The notes below the pieces were generated by a model. The model was not told the origin of the DNA, did no database searches, and saw only the letters and a list, made by a program, of their open reading frames with translations. Position numbers and translations under genes: made by a program. Shown here one piece after another: positions 43,404-53,601 of a stretch of 64,000 bases of DNA. This DNA is from Hydrogenophilus thiooxidans (lineage in GTDB: Bacteria > Pseudomonadota > Gammaproteobacteria > Burkholderiales > Rhodocyclaceae), in contig NZ_JAHLSY010000001.1 in NCBI RefSeq assembly GCF_019049855.1, positions 62,001 to 126,000 of the forward strand, in the 5' to 3' direction. Numbering within the stretch: position 1 is the first letter of the stretch; each line of letters starts with the position of its first letter.

Positions 43404-44634
43404 CACGAACCGAGATCATGCGTTTGAGGTGGGCAAGGATCGCCCACGCCACTTCGGACTTGTTCCCGGCCGGCACGGGATGGCATCCAAAATCGTCATA
43501 GAGGACGACACGCGTCTCATCTTGTCCCAGCGCTTCCTGCGCAAGATTTCCCACCACCAACGACAACCCTTTCTCACGGCGTTTGCACTCGGCGTAGTGG
43601 TCCAAATCGCGGCTTTCCGCGGCAAACCCGACACAGAGGGGCCCGTTGGGCAACGCAGCGATTTCCGCCAAGATATCGGGGTTTTTGACAAGCGTGAGGG
43701 TCAGCGTCGCCGCGGACTTCTTGATCTTGTGCTCCTGCGGGGTTTCCGGCCGGTAGTCGGCTACCGCCGCCACCCCGATGAAAATATCCGCGTTCGCAGC
43801 ATATTCGTGCGCCGCCGAACGCATCTCTTCTGCAGTCACGACGTCGACACGCGTCACCCCCCATGGGGTCGGCAACGCCGTCGGACCGGCGATCACCGTC
43901 ACCTCGGCGCCCGCCATTGCAAAGGCTTCGGCCAACGCGAAGCCCATCTTGCCTGAACTCAGATTGGTGAGGACGCGAACCGGATCGATCGGCTCGTACG
44001 TAGGCCCGGCCGTGAGCACGACGCGCTTGCCCTGAAACCACTTGGGCGCGAGTGCCGCTTCGATTCGCGCAAGGATTTCGTGCGGTTCGATCATCCGCCC
44101 GGCACCGACCTCTCCGCACGCCTGGGCGCCAACCGCTGGCCCCCAAATGGCAACTCCGTCCGCTTGCAGTTGCGCCACGTTGCGTTGGGTAGCGGGGTGG
44201 TGCCACATCGCCTGGTTCATCGCGGGCACTACCGCAAGCGGACAGGTGCGCGCCAGCGCCAAAGTGCTCACCAAATCGTCGGCACGACCTTGGGCGAAGC
44301 GCGCCAAATGGTCGGCGGTAGCAGGTGCAACGACCATCAGCGCAGCACCACGCGTCAGATCGATATGCGCCATCGCGTCTTCGGCGCGTCCGTCCCACAA
44401 ATCGGTCCAAACCGTCCGCCCAGAAAGCGCTTGAAAAGTGAGCGGTGTGACGAACCGGGTTGCCGCGTCGCTCATGACCACGTCGACCGTTGCGCCACGG
44501 TCGACGAGCCGGCGGACCACTTCGGCAATTTTGTATACTGCGATCCCACCGGTCACCGCCAATACGATCCGCGCGCCGCGCACGAATGGCGGTTTCGCCC
44601 TGTTGCGCCCTTCATTTGCGGTAAGATTGTCCAT
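43369..44634 (-). CDS. coaBC: Phosphopantothenoylcysteine synthetase/decarboxylase
   Basis: Bifunctional coenzyme A biosynthesis enzyme of 421 residues. The N-terminal CoaC flavoprotein domain (residues 20-195) shows GGIAVYK, the HIDL region and the PAMNQAMW substrate clamp; the C-terminal CoaB synthetase (about 205-405) has [21 protein letters not shown] and VKNPDIL. It turns phosphopantothenate and cysteine into phosphopantetheine. It is divergent from radC, with 24 bases between start codons. Confidence 0.95.
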   Translation of the reverse strand: MDNLTANEGRNRAKPPFVRGARIVLAVTGGIAVYKIAEVVRRLVDRGATVDVVMSDAATRFVTPLTFQALSGRTVWTDLWDGRAEDAMAHIDLTRGAALMVVAPATADHLARFAQGRADDLVSTLALARTCPLAVVPAMNQAMWHHPATQRNVAQLQADGVAIWGPAVGAQACGEVGAGRMIEPHEILARIEAALAPKWFQGKRVVLTAGPTYEPIDPVRVLTNLSSGKMGFALAEAFAMAGAEVTVIAGPTALPTPWGVTRVDVVTAEEMRSAAHEYAANADIFIGVAAVADYRPETPQEHKIKKSAATLTLTLVKNPDILAEIAALPNGPLCVGFAAESRDLDHYAECKRREKGLSLVVGNLAQEALGQDETRVVLYDDFGCHPVPAGNKSEVAWAILAHLKRMISVRDEGAASETTPS

Positions 44635-44658
44635 CGTCGAAATTCGCTCCTCTTGTCG

Positions 44659-45342
44659 ATGTCGATCAGCGATTGGCCCGAAGCGGAACGCCCGCGCGAA
44701 AAACTCTTGACGCGTGGTGCGCAGGCTCTGAGCGATGCCGAACTGTTGGCGATTTTCCTACGGGTTGGCGTACGCGGCAAGAGTGCCGTGGATTTGGCGC
44801 GCGACTTGATCGCCGCGTTCGGCGGCATCGCTCGGCTCATTCACTGCGAACCCCAACAGCTTGCCCAGATGCCAGGTATCGGCCCGGCGAAAACGGCGCA
44901 ACTGCTCGCGGCACTGGAACTGGCGCGCCGGGCGTTGTGGCAGGAAGCCCAAGCCGTCCCAGCTTTCGAGCGGCCGCAAGCCGTCAAGGATTGGCTGCGG
45001 TTACAAATCGGGGGGCTCCCCCACGAATCCTTTCTGGTACTGCTACTGGATCAGCGTCACCGCTTGCTCAAGAGCGAAACCCTTTTTCGGGGCACGGTAG
45101 CCGAAGCGGCGGTCTATCCCCGTGAAGTCGCGAAATTGGCGCTCACGCTCAACGCCAGTGCCGTGATCGTCGCACACAACCACCCAAGCGGCCACGCGGT
45201 GCCCAGTCGAGACGACATCGCGGTGACGCAGCGGCTCCAGAACGCGTTGCGGTTGATCGACGTTCGCTTGCTCGACCATTTCCTAGTCACCCGCGACACT
45301 GCCGTTTCGTTTGCCGAGCATGGATGGCTCGACCCCACCTGA
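44659..45342 (+). CDS. radC: RadC-family JAB1/MPN protein
   Basis: Protein of 227 residues with an N-terminal helix-hairpin-helix part ([19 protein letters not shown]) and a C-terminal metal site H-N-H-P-S-G-x7-D ([14 protein letters not shown]). Despite the name, a role in DNA repair is doubtful for the family. The ATG at 44659 ([12 protein letters not shown]) is the usual family start; a longer open frame upstream overlaps coaBC on the opposite strand and is not coding. No clear Shine-Dalgarno is seen. Confidence 0.93.
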   Translation: MSISDWPEAERPREKLLTRGAQALSDAELLAIFLRVGVRGKSAVDLARDLIAAFGGIARLIHCEPQQLAQMPGIGPAKTAQLLAALELARRALWQEAQAVPAFERPQAVKDWLRLQIGGLPHESFLVLLLDQRHRLLKSETLFRGTVAEAAVYPREVAKLALTLNASAVIVAHNHPSGHAVPSRDDIAVTQRLQNALRLIDVRLLDHFLVTRDTAVSFAEHGWLDPT

Positions 45343-45345
45343 TTC

Positions 45346-45375
45346 TTGCAAAAAAACGCGCAATTATGGTACATT
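45346..45375 (+). promoter_or_regulatory. Possible promoter of rpmB-rpmG
   Basis: TTGCAA (45346-45351), 18-base spacer, TACATT (45370-45375), 33 bases upstream of rpmB. The boxes are moderately good matches. Confidence 0.4.
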
Positions 45376-45408
45376 CCGCGTTTCATCGGAATTCGAGGAG
45401 CAAAAGCA

Positions 45409-45645
45409 ATGGCTCGAGTCTGTCAAGTGACGGGTAAGCGCCCGATGGTGGGACACAACGTCTCCCACTCCAACATCAAAACCAAACGGCGCTTCTTGCC
45501 GAACCTGCACTACCGTCGTTTCTGGAGCGAAGCGGAAAACCGCTGGGTACGCCTGCGCGTTTCCAACGCGGCGCTGCGCACGATCGACAAGAAAGGGATC
45601 GATGCGGTTCTTGCCGAACTGCGCGCCCGTGGCGAAAAGATCTGA
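45409..45645 (+). CDS. rpmB: 50S ribosomal protein L28
   Basis: Ribosomal protein of 78 residues with the family start [21 protein letters not shown] and basic core. The ATG at 45409 follows GAGGAG. It forms an operon with rpmG 13 bases downstream, the usual arrangement. Confidence 0.98.
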   Translation: MARVCQVTGKRPMVGHNVSHSNIKTKRRFLPNLHYRRFWSEAENRWVRLRVSNAALRTIDKKGIDAVLAELRARGEKI

Positions 45646-45658
45646 TTAGGAGCGCATC

Positions 45659-45826
45659 ATGGCAAAAGCTGCCCGCGAAAAAATCAAACTGGAATCCACA
45701 GCCGGTACCGGCTATTTCTACACCACGACGAAGAACAAAAAGAACACCCCGGGCAAAATGGAATTGAAAAAATACGATCCGAAAGCCCGGAAACACGTGC
45801 TGTTCAAAGAGACCAAGTTGAAGTAA
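45659..45826 (+). CDS. rpmG: 50S ribosomal protein L33
   Basis: Small ribosomal protein of 55 residues ([20 protein letters not shown]...KLK end). It lacks the cysteine pairs of the zinc-binding form, so it is the zinc-independent type common in proteobacteria. AGGAG precedes the start. Confidence 0.97.
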   Translation: MAKAAREKIKLESTAGTGYFYTTTKNKKNTPGKMELKKYDPKARKHVLFKETKLK

Positions 45827-45878
45827 TCATTTCGGTACTTTGCCTCCCGGTCGGCATTTCAGCGATCGGGACAGCATA

Positions 45879-45906
45879 AAAAAACCACCCTTCCGGGTGG
45901 TTTTTT
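45879..45906. terminator. Bidirectional intrinsic terminator between rpmG and the cold-shock gene
   Basis: CCACCC (45885-45890) and GGGTGG (45895-45900) with a TTCC loop, flanked by six As on the left and six Ts on the right, which extend the stem to 12 bp. It serves the convergent rpmBG and csp genes. Confidence 0.9.
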
Positions 45907-45928
45907 GCTGCCCAGGGCAGTATCGAAC

Positions 45929-46132
45929 TCAGATTTTCTGAATATTCGACGCCTGCTTACCTTTGGGGCCTTGCGTCACCTCGAAGCGCACGCGATCACC
46001 CTCTTTGAGGGTCTTGAACCCGGGCATGTTGATCGAGGAGAAATGCGCAAAGAGGTCATCTCCGCCCTCGTCCGGGGTAATGAACCCGAAGCCTTTGGAA
46101 TCATTGAACCACTTAACCGTACCTGTTGCCAT
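45929..46132 (-). CDS. cspA: Cold-shock-domain protein
   Basis: Single-strand nucleic-acid-binding protein of 67 residues with both RNA-binding motifs, KGFGFI and DLFAHF, and the family start [11 protein letters not shown]. It acts as an RNA chaperone. The about 75-base untranslated leader after the predicted promoter allows temperature-dependent control. The exact paralogue (cspA, C or E type) cannot be told from sequence. Confidence 0.95.
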   Translation of the reverse strand: MATGTVKWFNDSKGFGFITPDEGGDDLFAHFSSINMPGFKTLKEGDRVRFEVTQGPKGKQASNIQKI

Positions 46133-46211
46133 TGCTTTACTTCCTTACAAACATCAATCAATCAGGGCAGAGCCCTCTTCGCTTGTGCTGCAACACGGCA
46201 GCACGGGTTCC

Positions 46212-46240
46212 ACGATACGCGCTTTCCCGCACAATGTCAA
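46212..46240 (-). promoter_or_regulatory. Sigma70 promoter of the cold-shock gene
   Basis: On the minus strand, TTGACA (46240-46235), 17-base spacer, TATCGT (46217-46212). A perfect -35 with ideal spacing, giving a leader of about 75 bases. A plus-strand TACAAT at 46254-46259 may be the -10 of the divergent peptidase gene. Confidence 0.65.
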
Positions 46241-46296
46241 CAAAAAAATGCGCTACAATTCGATGCATTCTGCGCAAAGGAAAAACGGAGGAGGCG

Positions 46297-47613
46297 ATGA
46301 AACGAACGATTTGGCTGCGCCCCCCTTTTTGGTTCGCCCTTTCCGGTGCATTCGTCACTTTGGGTCTTGCCGTTGCGGCAATCGATCCCAACCGCACGGC
46401 ACCCTCACCGCAAGAGGTCATCGCCTCGCTACCCCCGATTTCTCTCCACCCGGCCGCTGAGCCATCCCTCCCCCCGGTTGTGATCCGAGACCGCGTTCAA
46501 CAAGGAGAGACACTCAGTGAATTGTTGGAACGAATCGGCGCGAACGACCCCGAATTGATCGATTACGCGCTGGCGGCACCGGAAGCCCAGCCGATCCATC
46601 GCCGCCTTTTGGGCAACGGAACGGTCACGCTCAAACTGGACCCAACCGGCAAAGTCTTTGCGCTACAACTTCCGCTCACCCACGGTGAACGGGTGACCAT
46701 CGAACGCGACGGTGACCGTTTTGCGGTCAAAAATAACGCCGACTCCAGCGACACGACCACGTTCCTTGAAGCACGGGAAGGCGTGATCTCGTCGTCTCTT
46801 TTCGCCACTGCCGACGAAATCGGGCTGCCCTACGAAATCGCGAGCCGTTTGGCGGAAGTCTTCGGGACCGAAATCGATTTTTCCCGCGACTTGCGTGTAG
46901 GCGACGCGTTCGTCGTGCTCTACGAGACGTCGATCGACGCGTTGGGAAACAAAACTGTCGGTGATATCGTCGCCGCCGAATTCACCAATCAGGGTAAAAC
47001 CTACCGGGTTCTTCGCTACACCAACCGAGACGGTGAAACAGGCTTTTATACCCCCGACGGCAAAGCGCTGGGGAGCGGTTTCTTGCGCTACCCCCTCAAA
47101 TTCACCCGGGTCACCTCTCAATTTGGTCTGCGGGAACATCCAGTAACCGGCGGCATGAAAAACCATTATGGCGTCGATTTGGCTGCCGCGACCGGAACGC
47201 CTGTTTTGGCCGCGTCGGACGGGCGCGTCACATTCCTCGGTTGGAAAGGCGGATACGGGAAACTGGTGATCCTCGCGCACCGCAACGGCTACGAGACCCG
47301 TTACGGGCACCTCTCCGCGTATGCCAACGGACTTGCGCCTGGACAGAAAGTGCAACAGGGCCAAGTGATCGCGTACTCGGGCGCGACGGGGCGCGTCACG
47401 GGTCCGCATCTCCACTATGAGGTACGCATCGGCGGTAAACCCTACAACCCCCAAACCGTTCGCCTCCCTGGACCCGAGCCGCTACCGAAAGCGGAGTTGG
47501 CGCGGTTTCTCGAGCAGACGCGATCCACGCTGACCCAACTGGCAGCGGTTGCGCGCCGCCCCGAATTGGTTGCAACGCAACAGCGAGCGCAGCCATCCCA
47601 ACCAAAGGGATGA
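46297..47613 (+). CDS. M23-family murein endopeptidase
   Basis: Cell-wall peptidase of 438 residues. An N-terminal membrane anchor or signal (about residues 10-30) is followed by an OapA/LysM-like region (about 70-130) and a C-terminal LytM domain with the zinc motifs H-x3-D (KNHYGVDL) and H-x-H (GPHLHYEV). It resembles MepM-type DD-endopeptidases that cut peptidoglycan cross-links. The ATG at 46297 follows GGAGGAGG; the longer frame upstream lacks support. Confidence 0.9.
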   Translation: MKRTIWLRPPFWFALSGAFVTLGLAVAAIDPNRTAPSPQEVIASLPPISLHPAAEPSLPPVVIRDRVQQGETLSELLERIGANDPELIDYALAAPEAQPIHRRLLGNGTVTLKLDPTGKVFALQLPLTHGERVTIERDGDRFAVKNNADSSDTTTFLEAREGVISSSLFATADEIGLPYEIASRLAEVFGTEIDFSRDLRVGDAFVVLYETSIDALGNKTVGDIVAAEFTNQGKTYRVLRYTNRDGETGFYTPDGKALGSGFLRYPLKFTRVTSQFGLREHPVTGGMKNHYGVDLAAATGTPVLAASDGRVTFLGWKGGYGKLVILAHRNGYETRYGHLSAYANGLAPGQKVQQGQVIAYSGATGRVTGPHLHYEVRIGGKPYNPQTVRLPGPEPLPKAELARFLEQTRSTLTQLAAVARRPELVATQQRAQPSQPKG

Positions 47614-47623
47614 TCACGCGCGC

Positions 47624-48175
47624 TCAGTCGAACCGTTCGGCATCGGCAAAGCGTGGCGCTCGGCGATCCTTTTCTGAGATAATCAACGGGACGTCGAGTT
47701 CGGGCCACGCGATCGCCAACTGGGGATCGTTCCAAGCGATTGCGCGGTCGTATTCCGGCGCGTAGTAATCGGTCGCCTTGTAGAGCAAGCGCGCAAAGTC
47801 CGTAAGCGTGAGAAAACCGTGGGCAAAACCCGGTGGAATCCACAACTGCCGCTTGTTGGTGTCCGACAATTCCACCCCCACCCACTGACCAAACGTGGGC
47901 GAGCTTTTGCGAATATCGACGGCCACATCGTAGATTGCCCCTTCTGCGCATCGAACCAACTTACCCTGCGCGTGCGGCGGCAACTGATAATGGAGCCCCC
48001 GCAGCACCCCGCGCTTCGAACGGGATTCGTTGTCTTGGACGAAGGTCACCCGATACCCCAGCGCCGCTTCGAAACGGGCCTGATGAAACGCTTCGAAGAA
48101 GTACCCCCGTTCGTCGCCATGCACGACGGGTTCGATCAGCAGCACCTCGGGAAGTGCGGTGGGAACGATGCGCAT
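47624..48175 (-). CDS. rfbC: dTDP-4-dehydrorhamnose 3,5-epimerase
   Basis: Epimerase of 183 residues, third step of dTDP-L-rhamnose synthesis. Motifs FVQDNESRSKRGVLRGLHYQ and the catalytic histidine in GLHYQ are visible, as is the DIRKSSPTFGQW segment. The ATG at 48175 is preceded by AAGGAG. Last gene of the rfbBDAC operon. Confidence 0.95.
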   Translation of the reverse strand: MRIVPTALPEVLLIEPVVHGDERGYFFEAFHQARFEAALGYRVTFVQDNESRSKRGVLRGLHYQLPPHAQGKLVRCAEGAIYDVAVDIRKSSPTFGQWVGVELSDTNKRQLWIPPGFAHGFLTLTDFARLLYKATDYYAPEYDRAIAWNDPQLAIAWPELDVPLIISEKDRRAPRFADAERFD

Positions 48176-48195
48176 CCCAAACTCCTTGTGTCCGT

Positions 48196-49146
48196 TCACA
48201 ATCGCTGCAGCAACCGGCGCAGGTACGCGCCGTAGCCACTTTTGCCGAGCCGCTCGGCTTGCGCCAAGAGCGCCTCCTCATCGATCCACCCTTGCCGCCA
48301 AGCGATCTCTTCCGGGCAAGAGATCTTGAGACCTTGTCGCCGTTCGATGGTGGCGATGAACTGGCCGGCGTCGAGCAGCGAATCGTGCGTTCCGGTATCG
48401 AGCCACGCATACCCGCGCCCCATCACTTCGACGTGCAGCGTGCCATCGGCAAGATAACTGCGGTTGAGATCGGTGATTTCGAGCTCCCCACGCGGCGAGG
48501 GACGAAGCCTTTTGGCGCGCTCACTCGCCGACCCATCGTAAAAATAGAGCCCGGTCACGGCGTAAGACGATTTCGGCCGCGCCGGTTTTTCTTCGATATC
48601 GATCGCGCGCCCCGCTTGGTCGAACGCCACGACGCCGTAGCGTTGCGGGTCGGTGACGTGGTACGCGAAGACCGTAGCACCCGTTTCACGCATATCGGCA
48701 GAAAAGAGGAGCGTTTGCAGATCGTGCCCGTAGAAGACGTTGTCACCGAGCACCAACGCACAAGGCGCACCTGCAAGAAACGCTTCGGCCAACAGCAGCG
48801 CCTGCGCGATCCCTTCCGGTTTCGGCTGAACGTGGTAATGCAACGCGATCCCCCATTGACTGCCATCGCCCAAGAGTTGCGCAAAGCGCGGCGTGTCTTG
48901 CGGCGTCGAAATGAGGAGTATTTCGCGTATTCCCGCCAACATCAGCGTCGAGAGGGGATAGTAGACCATCGGTTTGTCGTAAAGCGGCAACAGCTGTTTG
49001 GAAACCGCCAACGTGCTGGGGTAGAGTCGCGTTCCGGACCCCCCCGCCAGGACGATCCCTTTGCGTTGGCTGGTTCGCCGCTCGAACGCATACGGCAACC
49101 CCACCGCAACAGTGGCAGCCGAATCGGTTGGTACGGATAATGTCAT
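48196..49146 (-). CDS. rfbA: Glucose-1-phosphate thymidylyltransferase
   Basis: Nucleotidyltransferase of 316 residues that makes dTDP-glucose. The catalytic signature is [14 protein letters not shown]. About 25 residues precede this segment beyond the usual family start; an internal start closer to RKGIVLAG is possible but has no ATG nearby. It follows rfbD by 17 bases. Confidence 0.94.
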   Translation of the reverse strand: MTLSVPTDSAATVAVGLPYAFERRTSQRKGIVLAGGSGTRLYPSTLAVSKQLLPLYDKPMVYYPLSTLMLAGIREILLISTPQDTPRFAQLLGDGSQWGIALHYHVQPKPEGIAQALLLAEAFLAGAPCALVLGDNVFYGHDLQTLLFSADMRETGATVFAYHVTDPQRYGVVAFDQAGRAIDIEEKPARPKSSYAVTGLYFYDGSASERAKRLRPSPRGELEITDLNRSYLADGTLHVEVMGRGYAWLDTGTHDSLLDAGQFIATIERRQGLKISCPEEIAWRQGWIDEEALLAQAERLGKSGYGAYLRRLLQRL

Positions 49147-49163
49147 CGTCTCGTTCCTTCAGG

Positions 49164-50108
49164 TCATCCACTGAGGGAGCAGCATTGCACCAGCGCTTCG
49201 ACGGTGCGGGCAACGTCCGTCTCCCAACTGGGAAGCGTCACCTCCAGGGTCTGTTCGAGCAAATCGGTGGCGAGCCGCGAATTGCGCGGGCGCGGTGCTG
49301 GTGTCGGGTAGTCGGTGCTCGGAATGGCGCGAATGGCGTCCGGGTGCACCCGCAGCGGCCACCCATATTGCGCTGCGCATTTCAGTAGAAAGCGCGCGTA
49401 ACCAAACCAGCTCACCGCCCCTTTCGGCGCGAGGTGCAGCAGCGGTGGCACGCGATCGGGTGACGGCGACGGTGCATGAGCGGCGCGATCACCGACTGTG
49501 AGCAACCGAGTCAGCAACCGTTCGCTGACTGCGGCGATCAATTCCGCACTCGTCGGCGCGCCGATTTGGTCATCAACCACGGCCAATTGGTCACGGGTCC
49601 GCGCCAAGCGCAGCATCGTTTTGAGAAAGTTGTTGCCGTGCACGCCATAGACCCAGGAAACACGCAAAACGACGGCACGAGCACCACTGCCCAACACCGC
49701 CTGCTCGCCCGCCAGTTTGCTGGCCCCATAGGTATTGAGTGGCGACGGCGTATCCGTCTCGCGATAGGGGCGGTTGCGGCACCCGTCGAAGACGTAGTCG
49801 GTGGAATAGTGCAAGAGCGCCGCGTGGTTTGCCGCGCACCAGCGCGCCAACCGTTCTGGCACCGCCGCGTTCAAACGATACGCCAGTTCGGGCTCGCGTT
49901 CGGCACGGTCGACTGCCGTATACGCCGCGGCATTGACGATCGCGGCAGGACGCTCGGCGTCAAGGCGCGCTTGCAGCGCGTCGAGGTCGCTCAGATCGAG
50001 CGCCTGCCGGTCGAGCGCGACCAGATCGTAGTCGAGCGCCAACCGAGGTCGCAACGCCCAACCGACCTGGCCGTTGGCACCCAAAAGCAGTACACGCAAA
50101 CGGCTCAT
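49164..50108 (-). CDS. rfbD: dTDP-4-dehydrorhamnose reductase
   Basis: Short-chain reductase of 314 residues, last step to dTDP-L-rhamnose. It has a Rossmann motif [10 protein letters not shown] and the catalytic YxxxK-type segment [10 protein letters not shown]. The ATG at 50108 overlaps the rfbB stop (ATGA), so the upstream extension in this frame is rejected. Confidence 0.94.
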   Translation of the reverse strand: MSRLRVLLLGANGQVGWALRPRLALDYDLVALDRQALDLSDLDALQARLDAERPAAIVNAAAYTAVDRAEREPELAYRLNAAVPERLARWCAANHAALLHYSTDYVFDGCRNRPYRETDTPSPLNTYGASKLAGEQAVLGSGARAVVLRVSWVYGVHGNNFLKTMLRLARTRDQLAVVDDQIGAPTSAELIAAVSERLLTRLLTVGDRAAHAPSPSPDRVPPLLHLAPKGAVSWFGYARFLLKCAAQYGWPLRVHPDAIRAIPSTDYPTPAPRPRNSRLATDLLEQTLEVTLPSWETDVARTVEALVQCCSLSG

Positions 50109-51187
50109 CGCCCCTCCTGGGATAGCCGCGCGCCGTATTGCGTGCGAACCCAATCGCGGTAGGCGCCACTTTGCACCCGCTCGACCCAATCGCGATGGAC
50201 AAGATACCAGCGCACCGTTTTTTCGAGGCCGGTTGCGAACGATTCCGCCGGTTGCCAACCGAGTTCGCATGCGATTTTGCGCGCGTCGATCGCATAGCGG
50301 CGGTCATGACCGGGCCGATCGGCAACAAAGGTGATTTGATCGCGATAGGAGCGGCCATCCCCACGCGGGGCCAGGCGATCCAGCAAAGTGCAGAGCTCGG
50401 TGACCACCGCAAGGTTGGTCTGCTCGTTCCACCCGCCGATGTTGTAGGTCTCACCTGGCGTACCGGCATCGAGCACGCGCCGCACCGCGGCGCAATGGTC
50501 ACCGACGTAGAGCCAGTCCCGGATCTGTTGCCCATCGCCGTAGATCGGAAGCGGCTCGCCCGCAAGCGCGCGCAAAAGACAAAGCGGGATCAGCTTTTCG
50601 GGAAACTGCCGCGGCCCGTAGTTGTTCGAGCAGTTGGTGGTGAGCGTCGGCAATCCGTAGGTGTGGTGGTAGGCCCGCACCAGATGGTCGGACCCCGCTT
50701 TGCTCGCCGCGTAGGGGGAATTGGGTGCATAAGGGGTTGTCTCGGTAAAGGGCGGGTCGTCTGGTTCGAGCGTGCCATAGACTTCGTCGGTGGAGACGTG
50801 GAGGAAACGAAACGCTTCCTGCTCCGAAAGAGGCAGTTGCTGCCAATAGTGGCGCGCTGCTTCGAGGAGGCGAAAAGTGCCCACGACGTTCGTCTGGACG
50901 AACGCCTCTGGCCCAAGAATGCTGCGGTCGACGTGCGATTCGGCGGCAAAATGGACGATCGCGCGAACCCGGTGTGAGGCCAAAAGCTGTTGGAGCAGCG
51001 CCGAATCGCCAATATCCCCTTTTACGAAAGTATGGCGCGGATCGTCGAGGACGGGCGCGAGGTTCTCGAGATTGCCCGCGTAGGTCAGCGCATCGAGCGT
51101 CACCACGGGCTCATCCCGCTCTGCCAGCCAATCCAAGACAAAATTGCTGCCGATGAAGCCCGCGCCACCCGTGACCAAAATCGTCAT
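50105..51187 (-). CDS. rfbB: dTDP-glucose 4,6-dehydratase
   Basis: Extended short-chain dehydratase of 360 residues. It has the NAD site [11 protein letters not shown], the STDEVYG segment and the catalytic Y-x3-K in [11 protein letters not shown]. Started at the ATG at 51187. First gene of the rhamnose operon; no strong promoter was found in the 108 bases upstream. Confidence 0.96.
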   Translation of the reverse strand: MTILVTGGAGFIGSNFVLDWLAERDEPVVTLDALTYAGNLENLAPVLDDPRHTFVKGDIGDSALLQQLLASHRVRAIVHFAAESHVDRSILGPEAFVQTNVVGTFRLLEAARHYWQQLPLSEQEAFRFLHVSTDEVYGTLEPDDPPFTETTPYAPNSPYAASKAGSDHLVRAYHHTYGLPTLTTNCSNNYGPRQFPEKLIPLCLLRALAGEPLPIYGDGQQIRDWLYVGDHCAAVRRVLDAGTPGETYNIGGWNEQTNLAVVTELCTLLDRLAPRGDGRSYRDQITFVADRPGHDRRYAIDARKIACELGWQPAESFATGLEKTVRWYLVHRDWVERVQSGAYRDWVRTQYGARLSQEGR

Positions 51188-51295
51188 TGCCCGTTTCCCC
51201 TTCGGAAAGGGGAAATTGTACCGCAACCGACCGAGCGACAAGGAATGCGACGATCCGAGTAAACGGCAACCCCGCCGTGCCTGCGCTCTGCTCGG

Positions 51296-52924
51296 CTACG
51301 TTGCGCTTTTCGGCATGCTCAGGCGCTTGACGCCCGCGACGAAACGGGCCAACGTCGGCGACATCACGCCGCGGGGAATCATCGCCTCGATCAATTGGAA
51401 GCGCCCACGTGTCCGCCACGCGCGATCCAACGCCGCTTTCAGTTCGCGCCGGGAGCGCACCCGCATGCCATCGCCGCCCATCCCTGCCGCCATTGCCGCG
51501 AAGTTCCAGTCGTCGAGATCGTTGAAGTGCGACTCCGGCTGAAACGCCCGCAACATCTCCCAACTGGCGTTGTTGAGCACGATCACGATGGGATCCCAGC
51601 CGTAACGGCGGCAGTTCCCCAACTCCCATCCGGTCATCTGGAACGCGCCATCCCCGACCAGAATGATCGGACGTTCGCCGCAGGCACAAATCCCAAGCCC
51701 CGCCGGAACCCCAAACCCCATCGTCGCGTAATAACCCGGCGCTACCATCGCGGTGTGGACGATATCCATCGCGGTAAAGAGGCAATCGCCCGTGTCCGCA
51801 GCAAGGGGCACCTTCCCATGGGTGGTCATCAAATCGTTCACCGCCGTTGCGATCGCCTGCGGGGTGATCTCGCCGTCGTCGGCGCTGAGCCCAGTCGGAT
51901 ATTGCCGTTGTGCCGGTTGGAAGCGATTCCCTCGATCTGGGGTGCGCGCAAGCAACGCATCGATCAGGCGATCGAGCGGAATGTTGGGGTAGTGATGGTG
52001 CCCCACCCGAACGGCACCGTCGAAGGCATGGATCGTTCGCCGCCAATCGATCCGTTTCTGCGAAACGGCGAAATTGGTGTCCGAAAGTATCACGCCCAAC
52101 AACAACAGGCCATCGCTCTCCTCGACCAACTGGGTGATCTCGGGATCCCCGGCGATCCCCATGTAAGTCCCCAAAAGGGGCGCATTGGCGTCGGCCAACA
52201 AGCCGCGCCCCATGAAGCTGGTCACGACGGGAATGCCCAAGCGGGCGGCAAGTTTCGCAACCGCTTGCTCGACACCGTAGCGCCGCACTTCGACACCTAC
52301 CAGCAAAACCGGCTGCTTGGCCTGTTTGAGTCGCGCCAATACTTCGTCGGCACACGCAGCGATCGCTTCGGGGTCGACCGTCGCCTCGGGCAACGCCGGA
52401 ACGGGGTCGCACGGCACCGCGACAAGATCGCGGGGTATCTCGATATAAACGGGGCGCGAATGGCGTTTGCAATTGGCCAACACCCGCGCGATCTGTTTGG
52501 GGGCCGTTCCGGGATCGTCAAGACGCACCTGGTCGCAGGTGATCTCTTGATAGATTCGGTATTGCGAATCGAGCGTCTTTGCCTGATGGTGGAGAAAGAG
52601 CCCAGAACTGGCTTCATGCGCCCCCGGCGCACCGGAGATTACGACAACCGGCGATTTTTCCGCATACGCCGACGCAACGGCATTGACCATGTTGAGCGCC
52701 CCTGCGCCGTAGGTCACCGCCGCAACGCCCAACCCGCCGTGGTACCGCGCGGCTGCGTCGGCAGCGAAACCGACGCCCGGTTCGTGAGAAAAGGTATAGA
52801 GGGGCAAAATGCCGGTCTCTTCGATGATCTTGAAATAGGGTAAGGCAAAATCGCCCGGAATCCCGAAGATCTGTTTGGCGCCATTGGCTTTGAGTGCGTG
52901 CAGTAACGCTGTGGTGAGGTTCAT
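51296..52924 (-). CDS. Phenylpyruvate/indolepyruvate (2-keto acid) decarboxylase
   Basis: Thiamine-diphosphate enzyme of 542 residues. The cofactor glutamate is E48 (SHEPG), the HH motif of pyruvate/indolepyruvate decarboxylases is H112-H113 (LFLHHQ), and the ThDP motif runs from GDGAFQ to NNASWE. It should decarboxylate an aromatic or branched 2-keto acid in an Ehrlich-type route. The ATG at 52924 follows AAGGAGG. The divergent Lrp-type regulator supports amino-acid-derived substrates. Confidence 0.85.
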   Translation of the reverse strand: MNLTTALLHALKANGAKQIFGIPGDFALPYFKIIEETGILPLYTFSHEPGVGFAADAAARYHGGLGVAAVTYGAGALNMVNAVASAYAEKSPVVVISGAPGAHEASSGLFLHHQAKTLDSQYRIYQEITCDQVRLDDPGTAPKQIARVLANCKRHSRPVYIEIPRDLVAVPCDPVPALPEATVDPEAIAACADEVLARLKQAKQPVLLVGVEVRRYGVEQAVAKLAARLGIPVVTSFMGRGLLADANAPLLGTYMGIAGDPEITQLVEESDGLLLLGVILSDTNFAVSQKRIDWRRTIHAFDGAVRVGHHHYPNIPLDRLIDALLARTPDRGNRFQPAQRQYPTGLSADDGEITPQAIATAVNDLMTTHGKVPLAADTGDCLFTAMDIVHTAMVAPGYYATMGFGVPAGLGICACGERPIILVGDGAFQMTGWELGNCRRYGWDPIVIVLNNASWEMLRAFQPESHFNDLDDWNFAAMAAGMGGDGMRVRSRRELKAALDRAWRTRGRFQLIEAMIPRGVMSPTLARFVAGVKRLSMPKSAT

Positions 52925-52978
52925 CGCAGTGGCCTCCTTTTGGATGTGGTGCGTCATTATCGCGCAATCGTCGGACAA

Positions 52979-53017
52979 AAAATTCGCATGATCGACAATA
53001 TCGGGCTAAAATTCGCA
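52979..53017. repeat. Direct repeat in the decarboxylase/lrp divergent region
   Basis: AAAATTCGCA occurs at 52979-52988 and 53008-53017, spaced 29 bases start to start, roughly three helical turns, in an AT-rich region just upstream of the lrp-type gene. This is a plausible binding site for the Lrp-type regulator. Confidence 0.45.
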
Positions 53018-53039
53018 CAAAATTTTTGTTTTCCCCAAT

Positions 53040-53525
53040 ATGAACGCAAAAGAATTGCTCGACCCCGTCGATTGGGAAATCTTGCGCCTCCTGCAACGCG
53101 ACGCGACGCACGCGCTGGCTGCGATCGGTGAAGCGGTCGGGCTTTCGCCGTCGCAAGTCGCCCGGCGCAAACAACAACTCGAACGACGCGGTTTCATCAA
53201 AGCGACCCCAGCGATTCTCGATGGGGCGCGGTTGGGGTTTGGGGTGGTTGCGTTCGCGTCGCTCTGGCTGGAGCGCCACAGCGCCACCCGGCCTGAAGCG
53301 TTCGAACGCGCCGTCGCGCTGCTACCCCCCATCGTCGAATGCCACGCGATTACCGGCAGTGCCGACTACTGGTTGAAAATCGTCGCCCCCGACCTGGAAA
53401 CCTTGGGTCGCTTCGTCCGGGAATCGGTTTTGCGCCTACCCGGCGTGGCGCGAATCGAAACCCACATCCGTCTCCAAGGCGTCAAAGAGACCACGGAACT
53501 ACCGCTTGCGCTCGTCCACCGGTAA
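53040..53525 (+). CDS. Lrp/AsnC-family transcriptional regulator
   Basis: Regulator of 161 residues: an N-terminal helix-turn-helix (DWEILRLLQRDA to LERRGFI) and a C-terminal RAM ligand-binding domain (about residues 75-155). It is divergent from the 2-keto acid decarboxylase, which it most likely controls in response to an amino acid. It has no clear Shine-Dalgarno before its ATG. Confidence 0.9.
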   Translation: MNAKELLDPVDWEILRLLQRDATHALAAIGEAVGLSPSQVARRKQQLERRGFIKATPAILDGARLGFGVVAFASLWLERHSATRPEAFERAVALLPPIVECHAITGSADYWLKIVAPDLETLGRFVRESVLRLPGVARIETHIRLQGVKETTELPLALVHR

Positions 53526-53566
53526 ACAGGCCACCGCGGTCGTCTGCCAACCCGCACCGCATGCAG

Positions 53567-53575
53567 TGATACAAT
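53567..53575 (+). promoter_or_regulatory. Extended -10 promoter of yajC-secDF
   Basis: TGA-TACAAT is an extended -10 motif, 27 bases upstream of the yajC start. No good -35 hexamer is seen, as is usual for extended -10 promoters. Confidence 0.4.
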
Positions 53576-53601
53576 GGGCTTTTTTCGTAGGAGTTGTTCT
53601 G

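Noticed and set aside
44080-44658. N-terminal extension of radC
   Set aside because: It would overlap coaBC on the opposite strand; family proteins start at MSISDWP-like sequences, found at 44659.
47833-49140. Open frame of about 435 codons on the plus strand
   Set aside because: Antisense to rfbC and rfbA, whose motifs are clear; arginine- and proline-rich composition marks it as a shadow.
51111-52472. Open frame of about 450 codons on the minus strand overlapping the decarboxylase
   Set aside because: Same strand but a different frame from the decarboxylase, low-complexity arginine-rich product; the decarboxylase has full catalytic motifs.
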